From Sphingomonadaceae bacterium (GTDB lineage Bacteria > Pseudomonadota > Alphaproteobacteria > Sphingomonadales > Sphingomonadaceae): a stretch of 64,000 bases of DNA. The position numbers were made by a program, and so were the translations under genes. This document shows positions 1 through 9,800 of this stretch, piece after piece. The stretch lies in contig JAKFUU010000018.1 of assembly GCA_021732525.1 (NCBI GenBank), positions 186,001 through 250,000 of the forward strand, read 5' to 3'. The notes under the pieces were generated by a model. It saw only the letters and a program-made list of their open reading frames with translations, had not been told where the DNA came from and did not search any database. Each line of letters begins with the position of its first letter. Position 1 is the stretch's first letter.

Positions 1-516
1 TTCAGCAGTGGAAGTCGCATCGACATCAGTGTAACTGATCCCGTCCATCTGTGCTCGCTCGATAAGATGCGCAATTCTCTTGTTAATCCGATTGCGCAAT
101 TCATTCCATAGTTCTTCAATGTGCGGAATGGTTTGTGAAGTTTCCCACAAAATCTTAAGAATGTCTCGATTCTCTGACGCGAAGCTAATGACTTGTTGAG
201 TTGATTTAAAAAGCGATTTCGTGGGATATGCAGGTTCATAATGAACGTCTAAAAACGTTACGGCATAAGATTGTTCAAAGTAAAGAGCTATCAAATCATC
301 GAGAATATCTTCTTTGTCTTTAAAATATCTGTAAAAGGCTCCGAGAGAAAAGTTTGCTTCTGTTGTGATATCTTGGACGCGTGCGTTGACAAACCCCATC
401 CGACTGAATACCGACCTTGCTGCGGTCATCAATTCGGCCTTGGTTTTTAGTCCTTTTTTGCCCAACTGACGATTCGCGAACTCATCTTCAGTTTTTTGCG
501 TGCTGCTATACGCCAT
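1..516 (-). CDS. TetR family transcriptional regulator, truncated by window edge
   Basis: Translated by hand from the complement: MAYSSTQKTEDEFANRQLGKKGLKTKAELMTAARSVFSRMGFVNARVQDITTEANFSLGAFYRYFKDKEDIL..., a TetR N-terminal HTH. Open to position 1. Confidence 0.88.
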   Translation of the reverse strand, partial: MAYSSTQKTEDEFANRQLGKKGLKTKAELMTAARSVFSRMGFVNARVQDITTEANFSLGAFYRYFKDKEDILDDLIALYFEQSYAVTFLDVHYEPAYPTKSLFKSTQQVISFASENRDILKILWETSQTIPHIEELWNELRNRINKRIAHLIERAQMDGISYTDVDATSTAE

Positions 517-866
517 CTACTGAGGACCCCTTTTTATGACATGCTGATCGTTCGTCTAGCGAAACTTGCTTGATAGATGCAAGCGCATTCTGGATAGTGG
601 TCGTTTACACGGCAGAACTCCCTTCCTGCGCTTTTTGGAGTTGGGAAAAAATTTATGCACGCCAAATCTATCCCTTCCTTGTCCAACAGATCCCGAGATT
701 TTTGGCGTTGACAGACGATTGATTTGTATGATGAAACGTTTGTCAAGGGTGCCGCTGGCAGCAAAGTTTTTGTCCACAACCGACGACATTGAAGACGATC
801 AGTTGACATAAGACCGATCTCGAAAGCGGTCGTTGCTGAGGTTGCTGGTTATGCTATAATGAAGTG

Positions 867-1286
867 ATGTCTAATGCTGATACACTCTTTCAACCGCATC
901 CGCAGACCGACGAAGATGCGACGGCCCTAGCAGAGGCGGTTCGTTGTATTGAAGCATTCACAAGCCGGTTCAACGCACGCGACCTAGCTGGGATGGATGA
1001 ACTTCTTCACTTTCCGCATATCATTCTGTCGGGAGAGCATCTTGTCGTCTGGGCGGAACCTGCCAATCTCCCCGCCTCATTTTTTGATGATCTTGAGCGT
1101 GACACGGGGTGGGCGGAATCGCGATACCAGCGCAAGGATGCTGTGCTGGTTAGCCCCCGTAAAGTTCATTTGGTAGTCGAGTACACCCGGAATCGCGCCG
1201 ATGGATCAGTAGCGAGCAGTCACAAGAATTTATGGGTCGTGACCTTCGCTGACGGTCGATGGGGCATCAAGCTGCGATCATATTGA
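867..1286 (+). CDS. SnoaL/NTF2-like small protein
   Basis: ORF with FNARDLAGMDELLHFPH...VVWAEPANLP...NLWVVTFADGRWGIKLRSY, typical of the NTF2-like fold. Confidence 0.6.
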   Translation: MSNADTLFQPHPQTDEDATALAEAVRCIEAFTSRFNARDLAGMDELLHFPHIILSGEHLVVWAEPANLPASFFDDLERDTGWAESRYQRKDAVLVSPRKVHLVVEYTRNRADGSVASSHKNLWVVTFADGRWGIKLRSY

Positions 1287-1600
1287 CCAGTAGGGATAAC
1301 GGCCGCTTTCGCACCCGCCGCGTTAAATCCGGACAGTCGGCAATCCCCAACTTTCCGGTCGTTTGAGCTTCGCATCGATTGGCTTCGTCCGTTCCGAGGT
1401 CAGCTGATGCACAATCCGTGCATAGACTTGTATCCGGTCGAGGCCGAAGCCGCGTACCATAATCCGTATTCACATCCCCGGATCGAGCAAAGGCGGATGC
1501 GGACCAAACTACTACTGGGCGTTTTCAGGCGCCATCAATCTTCCCGGTCACGCATCACACCAACCCGCGTCGCCTTATTGAGCCTGTTGCAACATAGGCA

Positions 1601-2752
1601 TCAGGCGGCGCGGAGCTCGGCACCTTGCGGGACCAGACCGGTCTCCACAAAGCGCCAAAGCGCGATTAGCAATTTGCGGGCAAGCGCCACGATCCCAACC
1701 TTGGCAGCGCGTCCGCCGTTGCCCTTGAAGCGTTCACGATACCAGACCGCCAACTCGCTGCCAGGCTGATATCGCAGCCAACACCATGCAAGCTCGACCA
1801 TCAGCACGCGGGTGCCATGGTTGCCAGCCTTGCTGATGCCTTGATCGCGCGACACGTCTCCGCTGGCAAAGGGAGCCGGTGCCAAGCCAAGGAAAGCCGC
1901 GACGTGTCGTCGACTTTCAAACTTGCGGCAAAACACCTCAGCAACCAGCATCGCCGCGCTGTTTGCACCAATGCCCTTCAACTGTTCGAGGCGAACGGCC
2001 TTCTCGCGGCAGGGAAAGGTCGAAGCTTCGTGAAGCACAACCTCGGCGCGGTCTCGTTCGATGTCTTTGATCTGGTCGTTGAGCAACACGAGGCGGCTGA
2101 AACAGCGCTCAATCTGCCGACGAAGGTTCGGCGGCAGCAGCCGACCGTCGCCGGTTCGCATATCGTCGAGTTGCTTTGACCAGTCACCGCCGCTGACCGC
2201 TTTAACCGACTGGATGCCTTGTAAGGCCAGCAGCCCTCTGATCCGCGAAATAATCCGGGTGCGCTCGTGAACGAGATCGCCGCGCTCGCGCATCACGCGC
2301 CGCGCGTCTTCCTCTTCCGGCGTCGGCACGTCCACGACACGGCATACGCTTTTGTCGCCTGCGAGATAGGCTTTGAGGATACCGATCATTGCTTCGGCGT
2401 CGATCCGGTCGGTCTTCACGCGCCTGCCGCGCCGCGACACGAGAAAGCTGGCAGGGTCAAGGACATAGGTATCGACATCGTTCGCCAGCAACAATCGCGC
2501 GAGCCAAAAGCCATCGTAGCCGATCTCGAAGCACAAGCGAATAACTGCATGTTCGCCCAGACGGTCGCTGGTCCTGCGCTCAAGCTTTCGAAGATGAGCC
2601 AGCAAGGCTGCGCTGTCTCCAGCAGGAATCGTTCGCAGCGAGGGCTTGCATGCCCCAGGCGTCAGCGATGCCACAAGCCAATTGCGCTTGCTGAGTTCTA
2701 TGCTGACGACGACAGCGCTGTTAGGGGAATATTTTGATGATTGGTTCTCCAT
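1601..2752 (-). CDS. IS110 family transposase
   Basis: DEDD-type N-terminus (SIELSKRNW, RRGRRVKTDRIDAEAM) and C-terminal transposase IS116/IS110/IS902 region (LKGIGANSAAMLVAEVF...RHVAAFLGLAP). Confidence 0.9.
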   Translation of the reverse strand: MENQSSKYSPNSAVVVSIELSKRNWLVASLTPGACKPSLRTIPAGDSAALLAHLRKLERRTSDRLGEHAVIRLCFEIGYDGFWLARLLLANDVDTYVLDPASFLVSRRGRRVKTDRIDAEAMIGILKAYLAGDKSVCRVVDVPTPEEEDARRVMRERGDLVHERTRIISRIRGLLALQGIQSVKAVSGGDWSKQLDDMRTGDGRLLPPNLRRQIERCFSRLVLLNDQIKDIERDRAEVVLHEASTFPCREKAVRLEQLKGIGANSAAMLVAEVFCRKFESRRHVAAFLGLAPAPFASGDVSRDQGISKAGNHGTRVLMVELAWCWLRYQPGSELAVWYRERFKGNGGRAAKVGIVALARKLLIALWRFVETGLVPQGAELRAA

Positions 2753-3245
2753 GATAAGTTCTCCGTGAAGGTTGACGGAGCAACGGCATAGCCGAATCCG
2801 ACCTGCATAGGATCTATTACCAGGGCGCATGCTGGCGAGAACAGGCCCGCTTCCATGCGAGAGGTTTCGACATTTGAGCATCTATCTACTCCGCCACCAG
2901 CCGACTGGCGATCTGCATGGTCTGACTGTGCTGAATGCCTAGATGACAAAACTCCCGCGAGTGCACAAGTAAAAATTATTAATGACATCATCTTATTTAA
3001 ATTTGCCAATCCTCGCTGCACGTACTGCCAGAGGACGCGAGAGCACTGAACGGCCAATTCGCGGCATTGGAATGGACAATCCGTTATCGAGATGGGCATT
3101 CCTCATCTGGACTGAAGTGTCGAGGAGCAATCGCGGCTCAGATGCTTGAATCGGGCCTTCAAAAAAGCCCTGACAGCCTGAAATTTAGTAAGTTAACTAT
3201 GCTAAGTATTCACAATTGTGCGGCTTACCATCACGCCAAACTAGG

Positions 3246-4246
3246 TGTTTGGTCCCAGCATGTGATGGCTGGGTTTGACGATAAAGACATCGGGCTTTGA
3301 TTTCCAGAGTTCCTCGATGGCCTCGTATGGCGTCCTGAACTTCAGGGCCTTGAGCTGCTTGACGAAGTTGTAGGCAACCAGCCATTCGCTGACGTGTCGT
3401 CATAGTTCCTGGATTGAGGCTTAGTGGAAGGATTTGACGGTCGCCTCCTTGATCGTTCTGACCATTCGTTCGGCTTGGCCGTTGGTCAGGGGTGATAGGG
3501 TTTGGTGAGGCGATGCTTGATGCCGTTGCTCTGGCAGGTGCGCCCGAAGTTGTGGCCGATCCAGGTTTGCGAGACCCCTTGATAGCGATCGACGAACTGG
3601 ACGCCATTGTCGGTCAGGATAGTGTGGATCCTGTAGGGCGCGGTCCTGACCAGAACCTTGAGGAATGCGGCTGCGGCCAGCTTGGTAGCCTTGCGGTAGA
3701 TGCGGGCAAAGACCAGCTTCGAGGTGCGGTCTACCGCGACAAACAGGAAGCCTTTCCCGCCCTCGTAACGCAGTTCGGTAATATCGATGTGGAAGTAGCC
3801 GATCTCGTAGTTCTTGAACTTCTTTGGCTTCTCGCGGTCAGCTTTGGGCAGGCGGCTGATACCATGCCGTTGCAGGCAGCGATGTAAGGACGAGCGCGTT
3901 AGCTGCGGGATCACGCCCTTCAACGCGATGTAGACGTCGTCCAGTGGCAGCCGCGCCTGCACACGAAGCGCCACGATGGCAGCCTCTTCCATCGGTGAAA
4001 GCACGGTACTGCGGCGCTCCTTCGGTCCCATTGGCATGTCCTCCACAGACTGCCTATGCCGCTACTTCAGGACGGTCTTCTCGTTGATGCAAAACCGCTT
4101 CGCGAGGCTCGCGACCGAAGCTTGCGATCGCTGTAGCTCGCCTCGAATAGCGTGCGTCGTCTTGGCGCTGCCGTGTAGAATCTGTCCCATAGGTCCCTCC
4201 GCTGTAACGATGACAAATTTACACAATCACATGCTGGGACCAAACA
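3246..4246 (-). mobile_element. Degenerate IS481-family insertion sequence with 21-bp terminal inverted repeats and 6-bp target duplication
   Basis: TGTTTGGTCCCAGCATGTGAT at 3246 and its exact reverse complement ending at 4246, both flanked by ACTAGG (3240-3245 and 4247-4252). Confidence 0.85.
3250..4190 (-). pseudogene. IS481-type transposase pseudogene
   Basis: DDE core HIDITELRYEGGKGFLFVAVDRTSKLVFARIY...ILTDNGVQF...KHRLTKPYHP. Interrupted by stops where the family has W/Y/R (VLK*RHRQS, SFH*AS, QEL*RHV) and a 1-nt frameshift at about 3484 (PYHP*/TNGQAER). Confidence 0.82.
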
Positions 4247-4253
4247 ACTAGGT

Positions 4254-4395
4254 TTTGACGTGCTCCCCTGAAATGTGACCAGAAGTGAGTAGAGTCCGAC
4301 ACGCAAGGAGTCGGAGGTATTAAGCGCAGCAGGTTCAGCGAAGAGCAGATTATTGGGATATTGAAGGAGCAAGAGGTCGGCATGCCGACGGTGGA
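4254..4395 (+). pseudogene. IS3-family OrfA N-terminal fragment
   Basis: Frame reading KRSRFSEEQIIGILKEQEVGMPTVEVSV* after TGCTCCCCTGA, an IS3-like end; truncated. Confidence 0.6.
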
Positions 4396-4780
4396 GGTAT
4401 CCGTCTGTAGTATTTGAGTTTGTTGAAGAAGCGCTCGACAAGGTTACGTCGCTTGTAGAGCCATGGCGAGAAGCAGATTGGAGCTTTGCGGCTTTTCTTT
4501 CGCGGGATTTTCGCCCATCCACGCTTCTCGAAGACCATATCGCGTAGCCATTCGGCATTATGGCGCGGTCAGCGAGCAGCATCTGGCTCTTGCGAATGTC
4601 ACTCAGCAGTTCGGCGGCAGCCTGAATGTCGTGCGTAAGTCCTGGTGTTAAAACCAAGCCGAGAGCACGGTCCTTGGCATCGCATCGGGTATGGAGTTTG
4701 GCAGTGAAGTCGCCGAGGAAGCCGCCAAGCGCATCGGTTCAACGCATTGTCGATGCGCACTCAGTCGTTAGTAGCCGCCG
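4390..4780 (-). pseudogene. IS5-like transposase remnant
   Basis: Frameshifted frames giving DIQAAAELLSDI...LADRA and WLRDMVFEKRGWAKIPRKKSRKAPICFSPWLYKRRNLVERFFNKLKYYRRI. Confidence 0.65.
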
Positions 4781-4822
4781 TTCCTCTTGGATGATCGCGC
4801 AAAACAAAATTCTGATAATCAG

Positions 4823-5056
4823 TCAGGGGTTGGCCGCCGCCCAATCGACGCTTATTCGATCAAACCCCGCCTGTGTGCCTTCGATTATAACCGACTGAGT
4901 TTGTGGAACCTCCACATCGTCACCGAAGTCGAGCACCCAGATCTTTTTTTCGGCAGTTTCGATTAAAAGTCCGCGACGGCTTTTGCGCAAATTTCCGGCT
5001 AGCCTGATCCTTGCCCGCTTTGTCACTGAATTTTCCCCAATCAATTTAATGCCCAC
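4823..5056 (-). CDS. Small DUF5818-like protein
   Basis: 77-aa ORF overlapping the 3' end of the transglycosylase gene. Confidence 0.4.
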   Translation of the reverse strand: MGIKLIGENSVTKRARIRLAGNLRKSRRGLLIETAEKKIWVLDFGDDVEVPQTQSVIIEGTQAGFDRISVDWAAANP

Positions 5057-5715
5057 CGTTCTAGAACATTACGCACATATTCAGGCGTTTCGCCATTCAG
5101 CGGAATTCGTCCCAATCGTGAAACCGTGCCAGGACCGGCATTATAGGCAGCAACTGCCAGATGCACTACGCCAAATCGGTCAAGCATTTGTCGAAGATAT
5201 TGTGCCGCGCCAGTGATGTTGGCTTGCGGGTCGAAGCGGTTGTGTATGCCCAGATCTCTGGCCGTACCGGGCATGAGCTGACCAAGCCCAGCCGCCCCTG
5301 CGCTACTTACTGCACTGGGATTATATCGGGACTCAGCCCAGATAAGTGCATCAAGCAGGCCGTGTGGAATACCAAAGCGTGCTTCGGCCGCGTAAACATG
5401 ACCCAGAAACGTTGTCCGCCGGATGTTTGATTGAATTTTCCCAGATTTCTTTTGCCGGTGCGTGCGCTGGACGGAAAATACGGCTTCGTTGCCTAACAAC
5501 TGAGTTGGGAGCGGGCTGTGCATCGGCGACCAGTGGCCATGCTCGACGATCTGAAAATTGCCCCGCTCGCTGATTCGATACCCCTGTTCAATATTGGAAA
5601 CGGGTGCTGATGGCTGGTCCGAGGGCACGACATTTTGTTCAGAAGGCGCGGACGCCCTAGTAGATGTTGCTGATAGCAGGCCCATACCCAAAAACGCCAT
5701 AAGTAAGATTTTCAT
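5041..5715 (-). CDS. Lytic transglycosylase (SLT domain), conjugation-associated
   Basis: Signal peptide plus ALIWAESRYNPSAVSSAGAAGLGQLMPGTARDLG...AVAAYNAGPGTV. Confidence 0.88.
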   Translation of the reverse strand: MKILLMAFLGMGLLSATSTRASAPSEQNVVPSDQPSAPVSNIEQGYRISERGNFQIVEHGHWSPMHSPLPTQLLGNEAVFSVQRTHRQKKSGKIQSNIRRTTFLGHVYAAEARFGIPHGLLDALIWAESRYNPSAVSSAGAAGLGQLMPGTARDLGIHNRFDPQANITGAAQYLRQMLDRFGVVHLAVAAYNAGPGTVSRLGRIPLNGETPEYVRNVLERWALN

Positions 5716-5839
5716 TTTGCATTCCTTCGCGAGAACGAAGTAAAGAACATACAAGGAACATTGACCTGACGGAATTGCTGTGGCTTATTTGAGAGCGGAG
5801 GCGGCGCACGGTTGCAGGTAGCAACAGCAGGACTTCACC

Positions 5840-6748
5840 ATGCCCAGCAGCAATTCTATTCTCCAATCTTCTCTTGAGACCCGGGCGCGTCAAATCGTCA
5901 AAGCCCTTGGTGGCCATTGGTCGCGCAAATCAGGCATGTGCCGGTGCCCAGCACATGATGACAGAACGCCGTCGCTCTCGGTCGGTGTCACCGGATCAGC
6001 AATATTGTTTCATTGTTTTGCTGGCTGCACGAGCGAGGAGGTGCTTGCAGGCTTTAAGCGGCACGGAATCCGGCCCCGCGACCTGTTCGATGGTAAGGGT
6101 GCTGTGGTTGTGCCGACTGCGAAGCCATTTGGACCTGACGCCAATGCTTTGAGACTGTGGCAGCAGGCTGTTCCGATCACAGATACGCTCGGTGAGCAAT
6201 ATCTCACTAAGCGTTCCATATTGCTTCCTTCTACCGAACTGCGGTTTCTGGATCGAACGCCTTTGGGGCGCGCACCAGACGTCCGGTTCCTTCCTGCGCT
6301 TATTGCAGCTGTCCGAATGGATATCGGCATAGTTGCTATCCAGCGTACATTTATTGAACGCACCACAGCCTCAAAGGCCGATTTTTTCAAGCCCAAGCGC
6401 GCGCTTGGGCAATTGGGGGTAGGTGCTGTCCGCCTTTCGGAGCCGGTCGAAGGCAGGCTGGGTCTTGCTGAAGGATCGGAAAGCGCACTTTCTGCACAAA
6501 CGCTATTTGGCGTTCCGTGCTGGGCCACGCTCGGCAATGAGCGGTTCGGCATAGTCGCTATACCCGAACGCATCACCGAACTGCATCTGTTTGTAGACGC
6601 TGACAAAGGCGGCGAACTAGCTTTGAAGCGCGGGATTGAGGCTTATGCGCGCCCCGGACGAATGATCATTCCGCACAAGCCTGACCGTCCGGATAATGAT
6701 TGGAATGATGAGCTTCGGGAAAGAGATGACAGCCATGCGGCTGCCTGA
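5840..6748 (+). CDS. CHC2 zinc finger / Toprim domain primase-like protein
   Basis: CRCPAHDDRTPSLSVGVTGSAILFHCFAGC zinc finger; Toprim-like LFVDADKGGELA. Confidence 0.82.
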   Translation: MPSSNSILQSSLETRARQIVKALGGHWSRKSGMCRCPAHDDRTPSLSVGVTGSAILFHCFAGCTSEEVLAGFKRHGIRPRDLFDGKGAVVVPTAKPFGPDANALRLWQQAVPITDTLGEQYLTKRSILLPSTELRFLDRTPLGRAPDVRFLPALIAAVRMDIGIVAIQRTFIERTTASKADFFKPKRALGQLGVGAVRLSEPVEGRLGLAEGSESALSAQTLFGVPCWATLGNERFGIVAIPERITELHLFVDADKGGELALKRGIEAYARPGRMIIPHKPDRPDNDWNDELRERDDSHAAA

Positions 6749-6839
6749 CGGCAGCCCAGAGTTGAGGAGGCGGTTCGTTTTCTGAGGCCCGATCGGCATT
6801 CCCGCGAAGATCGCTGGCCTCTTGTCGGAGGCCAACCCC

Positions 6840-9800
6840 ATGAACCAGCCAGCATTCAATCTAGAATTCTCTCGCAACGAAGTTCCGGCGATCACCGCTG
6901 CGCGCAGCCTTGCCGAGGATCTTGCTGCCAATGTGCCAATCACGCGCAAACATCTCTCAGAGACCTTCACCCGGCTGACGGGCGCTACCGATGCGGACAA
7001 TCGCTGGTCGCTTTCTGATACCCATGCTTCGGTGGAGCTGGCGCAACTCCTCTACTTGCAAGCTACATCCAAGATCACTCCGGGCAGCAACATGGCAGAA
7101 GCCTTCGATTGCTTTGACAGAATCGAAACCCTTACCCCAATCCAGTATAACCGGTCCGAAGAACAAGTCCGCTTCCAGCAATTCTCGACGCCATTACGCC
7201 TCGCCTGGATCACGGCCCGTGCAGCCGCATTCTCGAGTGGCAATCTCACGCTCGAACCGTCGGCCGGAACCGGCATGCTCGCCTTCTGGGCCAGGCAGTG
7301 CGGCTCCAAACTTGCGCTCAATGAAATCCATGTCCTGCGGCGCGATGCGCTGCAGGCATTATTTCCCGATGTACGGGTTTCGATGCACGATGGCGAGCTC
7401 ATCGATGAGGTCCTGGATCCTGCGATCTGCCCTGACACGGTGCTTATCAACCCACCCTATTCGGTCGGGCTCGAGCGCGGCGAAGATGGTCGCACTGGCA
7501 CCCGGCATTTGCGTTCGGCCATTGCACGGTTGGCGCCGGGTGGCAGGGCAGTGGCTATCATGCCTTTATCGTTCGACGTCCATGCTTTGGTCGAGCGCGC
7601 GCGGATACCGCTGGCCGTGCGGCTCAACGTATCGATGGATCGAGCATTTGCGCGAGCGGGAACCTCGATTTCGACGCGCCTTATTGTCATCGATAAGGTT
7701 GACGATGCCCTTGCCCCGGTTTCTGCCCATGTCGGCGATCTCAAAGAGCTACTGTCGCTCGTCGATGCCTTGCCGGTCCGCGTGCCGCATCCATTTCCGT
7801 CCGTGCCCGCCCGACCGTTCAAACGGGCGCACCGGGTGGCACCCCGATCGCTTGGCCGCCCTGTCGCGCCGGTTTCGGCGATATCGCGCAATTTAGGTGA
7901 ACCTTGTGCCCTGGAATTTTCGCCGCTCGATCAAGCGGCACCGATTTCCGAGCAGATTGGTCATTACCTCCCATACCGGCCCAGCCGCATGACCATTCCT
8001 GGTGCGCGCAACCATCCAACGCCGCTTGTGGAGTCGGTTGCAATGGGCTCGATCGCTGCGCCTATTCCGCGCATCCAGCCGTTGGTTATGCCAAGTTGTG
8101 TTGCTGACGGACTGCTTTCAGATGCGCAACTTGAAACGCTGGTCTATGCTACCAACGCTTTTGCGCGCGACCTTCCCGGAAGCTATCTGCCCCATGATAA
8201 TGGCTGCACGTTGCAGCCTCATGCTGACGGTGCGGTCTATCGCTGCGGATATTTTCTTGGAGACGGAACCGGAGCCGGAAAGGGGAGGCAGGTCGCCGCC
8301 ATCTTCCTGGACCGCTGGCTGCGCGGTGAGCGACGTCATATTTGGTTGTCGAAGAATGAAGCGCTTTTGGAAGACGCGCGTCGCGACTGGAGCGCGCTTG
8401 GCGGGCTGCCGCTCGACGTCCAACCCCTGGCGCAATGGAAACTGGGCCAGGCCGTGACGATGGGCGAGGGCATATTGTTCGTAACCTACCCGACGCTTCG
8501 ATCAGGCCGGACAGACGCTACGCGTCTGCAGCAGATCCTCGACTGGGCGAGCGCCGACTTTGACGGTGTGATCGCCTTCGATGAAGCCCATGCGATGGCT
8601 AATGCTGCGGGCGGCGAGGGAAGCCGCGGCAAGGTAAAAGGTAGCGAGCAGGGTGTCGCTGGCGTGCGGCTTCAAAATCTGCTTCCGCGCGGCGGAGTGC
8701 TTTATGTGTCTGCCACCGGCGCGTCCGATGTGAATAATTTGGCCTATGCCGCGCGTCTCGGTCTGTGGGGGCCGGAAACCGCCTTTGCGACCCGCGAACG
8801 ATTTGTCGATGACATCCGCAAAGGCGGCATCGCTGCTATGGAGCTGGTTGCACGCGATCTCAAATCGCTTGGCCTCTACACTGCACGTGCGCTGTCATTT
8901 GCAGGTGTCGAATATGATATACTCGAGCATGAGCTGACCGACGCGCAGATCAAGGTCTATGATGCTTATGCGCAAGCTTGGGCCATCATTCACAGCAATC
9001 TGGGCGAAGTCCTTGAAGCCACCCGTATCGTCGATGCGGACAGCGGCAATACGCTAAATAAGGGTGCAAAGGCTGCCGCGCTCTCTATCTTTGAAGGGAC
9101 CAAGCAGCGCTTCTTTGCCCAGCTTCTGCTTTCGATGAAGCTGCCGAGCCTGTTACCGGCAATCGATCAGGTGTTGGAGGACGGTCATTCTGCCGTGATC
9201 CAGCTTGTCTCGACCGCTGAAGCCATGCTCAACCGGCGACTTGCCGATCTGAGCCCGGAAGAGCGTGAACATCTTGAAATCGATCTCTCCCCGCGTGAAT
9301 ATGTCGTCGATTATCTGGTGCAAAGTTTCCCCGTCCGTTTGATGCAAGTCTTCGTCGATGAAAATGGCGATGCGCGTTCCGAGCCAATGAGTGATGCCGA
9401 CGGCAATCCAGTCCTGTGCCGCGCCGCCGTCGCTGCCCGAGACTCGATGATCGAACGATTGTGCGCACTTCCGCCTGTGGCAACCGCGCTTGATGCAATT
9501 ATTGAGCGGTTCGGTGTTGACGCGGTGGCCGAAGTGACAGGACGTTCGCGGCGATTGGTGGTGGGCCAGGATGGCAGTCAGAAGCTGCAATCGCGTTCGC
9601 CTCGGTCAAACGTAATCGAAACCCAGGCATTCATGGACGGCGACAAGCGCATCCTCGTGTTTTCCGATGCCGGAGGAACTGGGCGCAGCTATCATGCAGA
9701 TCTGGATGCCAGGAACCGCGAGCGCCGCATCCATTTCCTGCTGGAACCGGGATGGCGTGCGGATGCTGCTATCCAAGGTCTCGGCCGCACCAATCGAACC

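Noticed and set aside
566-811. ORFs between TetR and NTF2-like genes (566-811 plus, 534-809 minus)
   Set aside because: No recognisable family; overlapping ORFs on both strands in what is probably a promoter or degraded region
6991-7896. 301-aa ORF and other long shadow ORFs inside the MTase/SNO gene
   Set aside because: Out-of-frame within a strongly supported 1414-aa gene; composition is R/S-rich as expected from a GC-rich antisense or alternate frame
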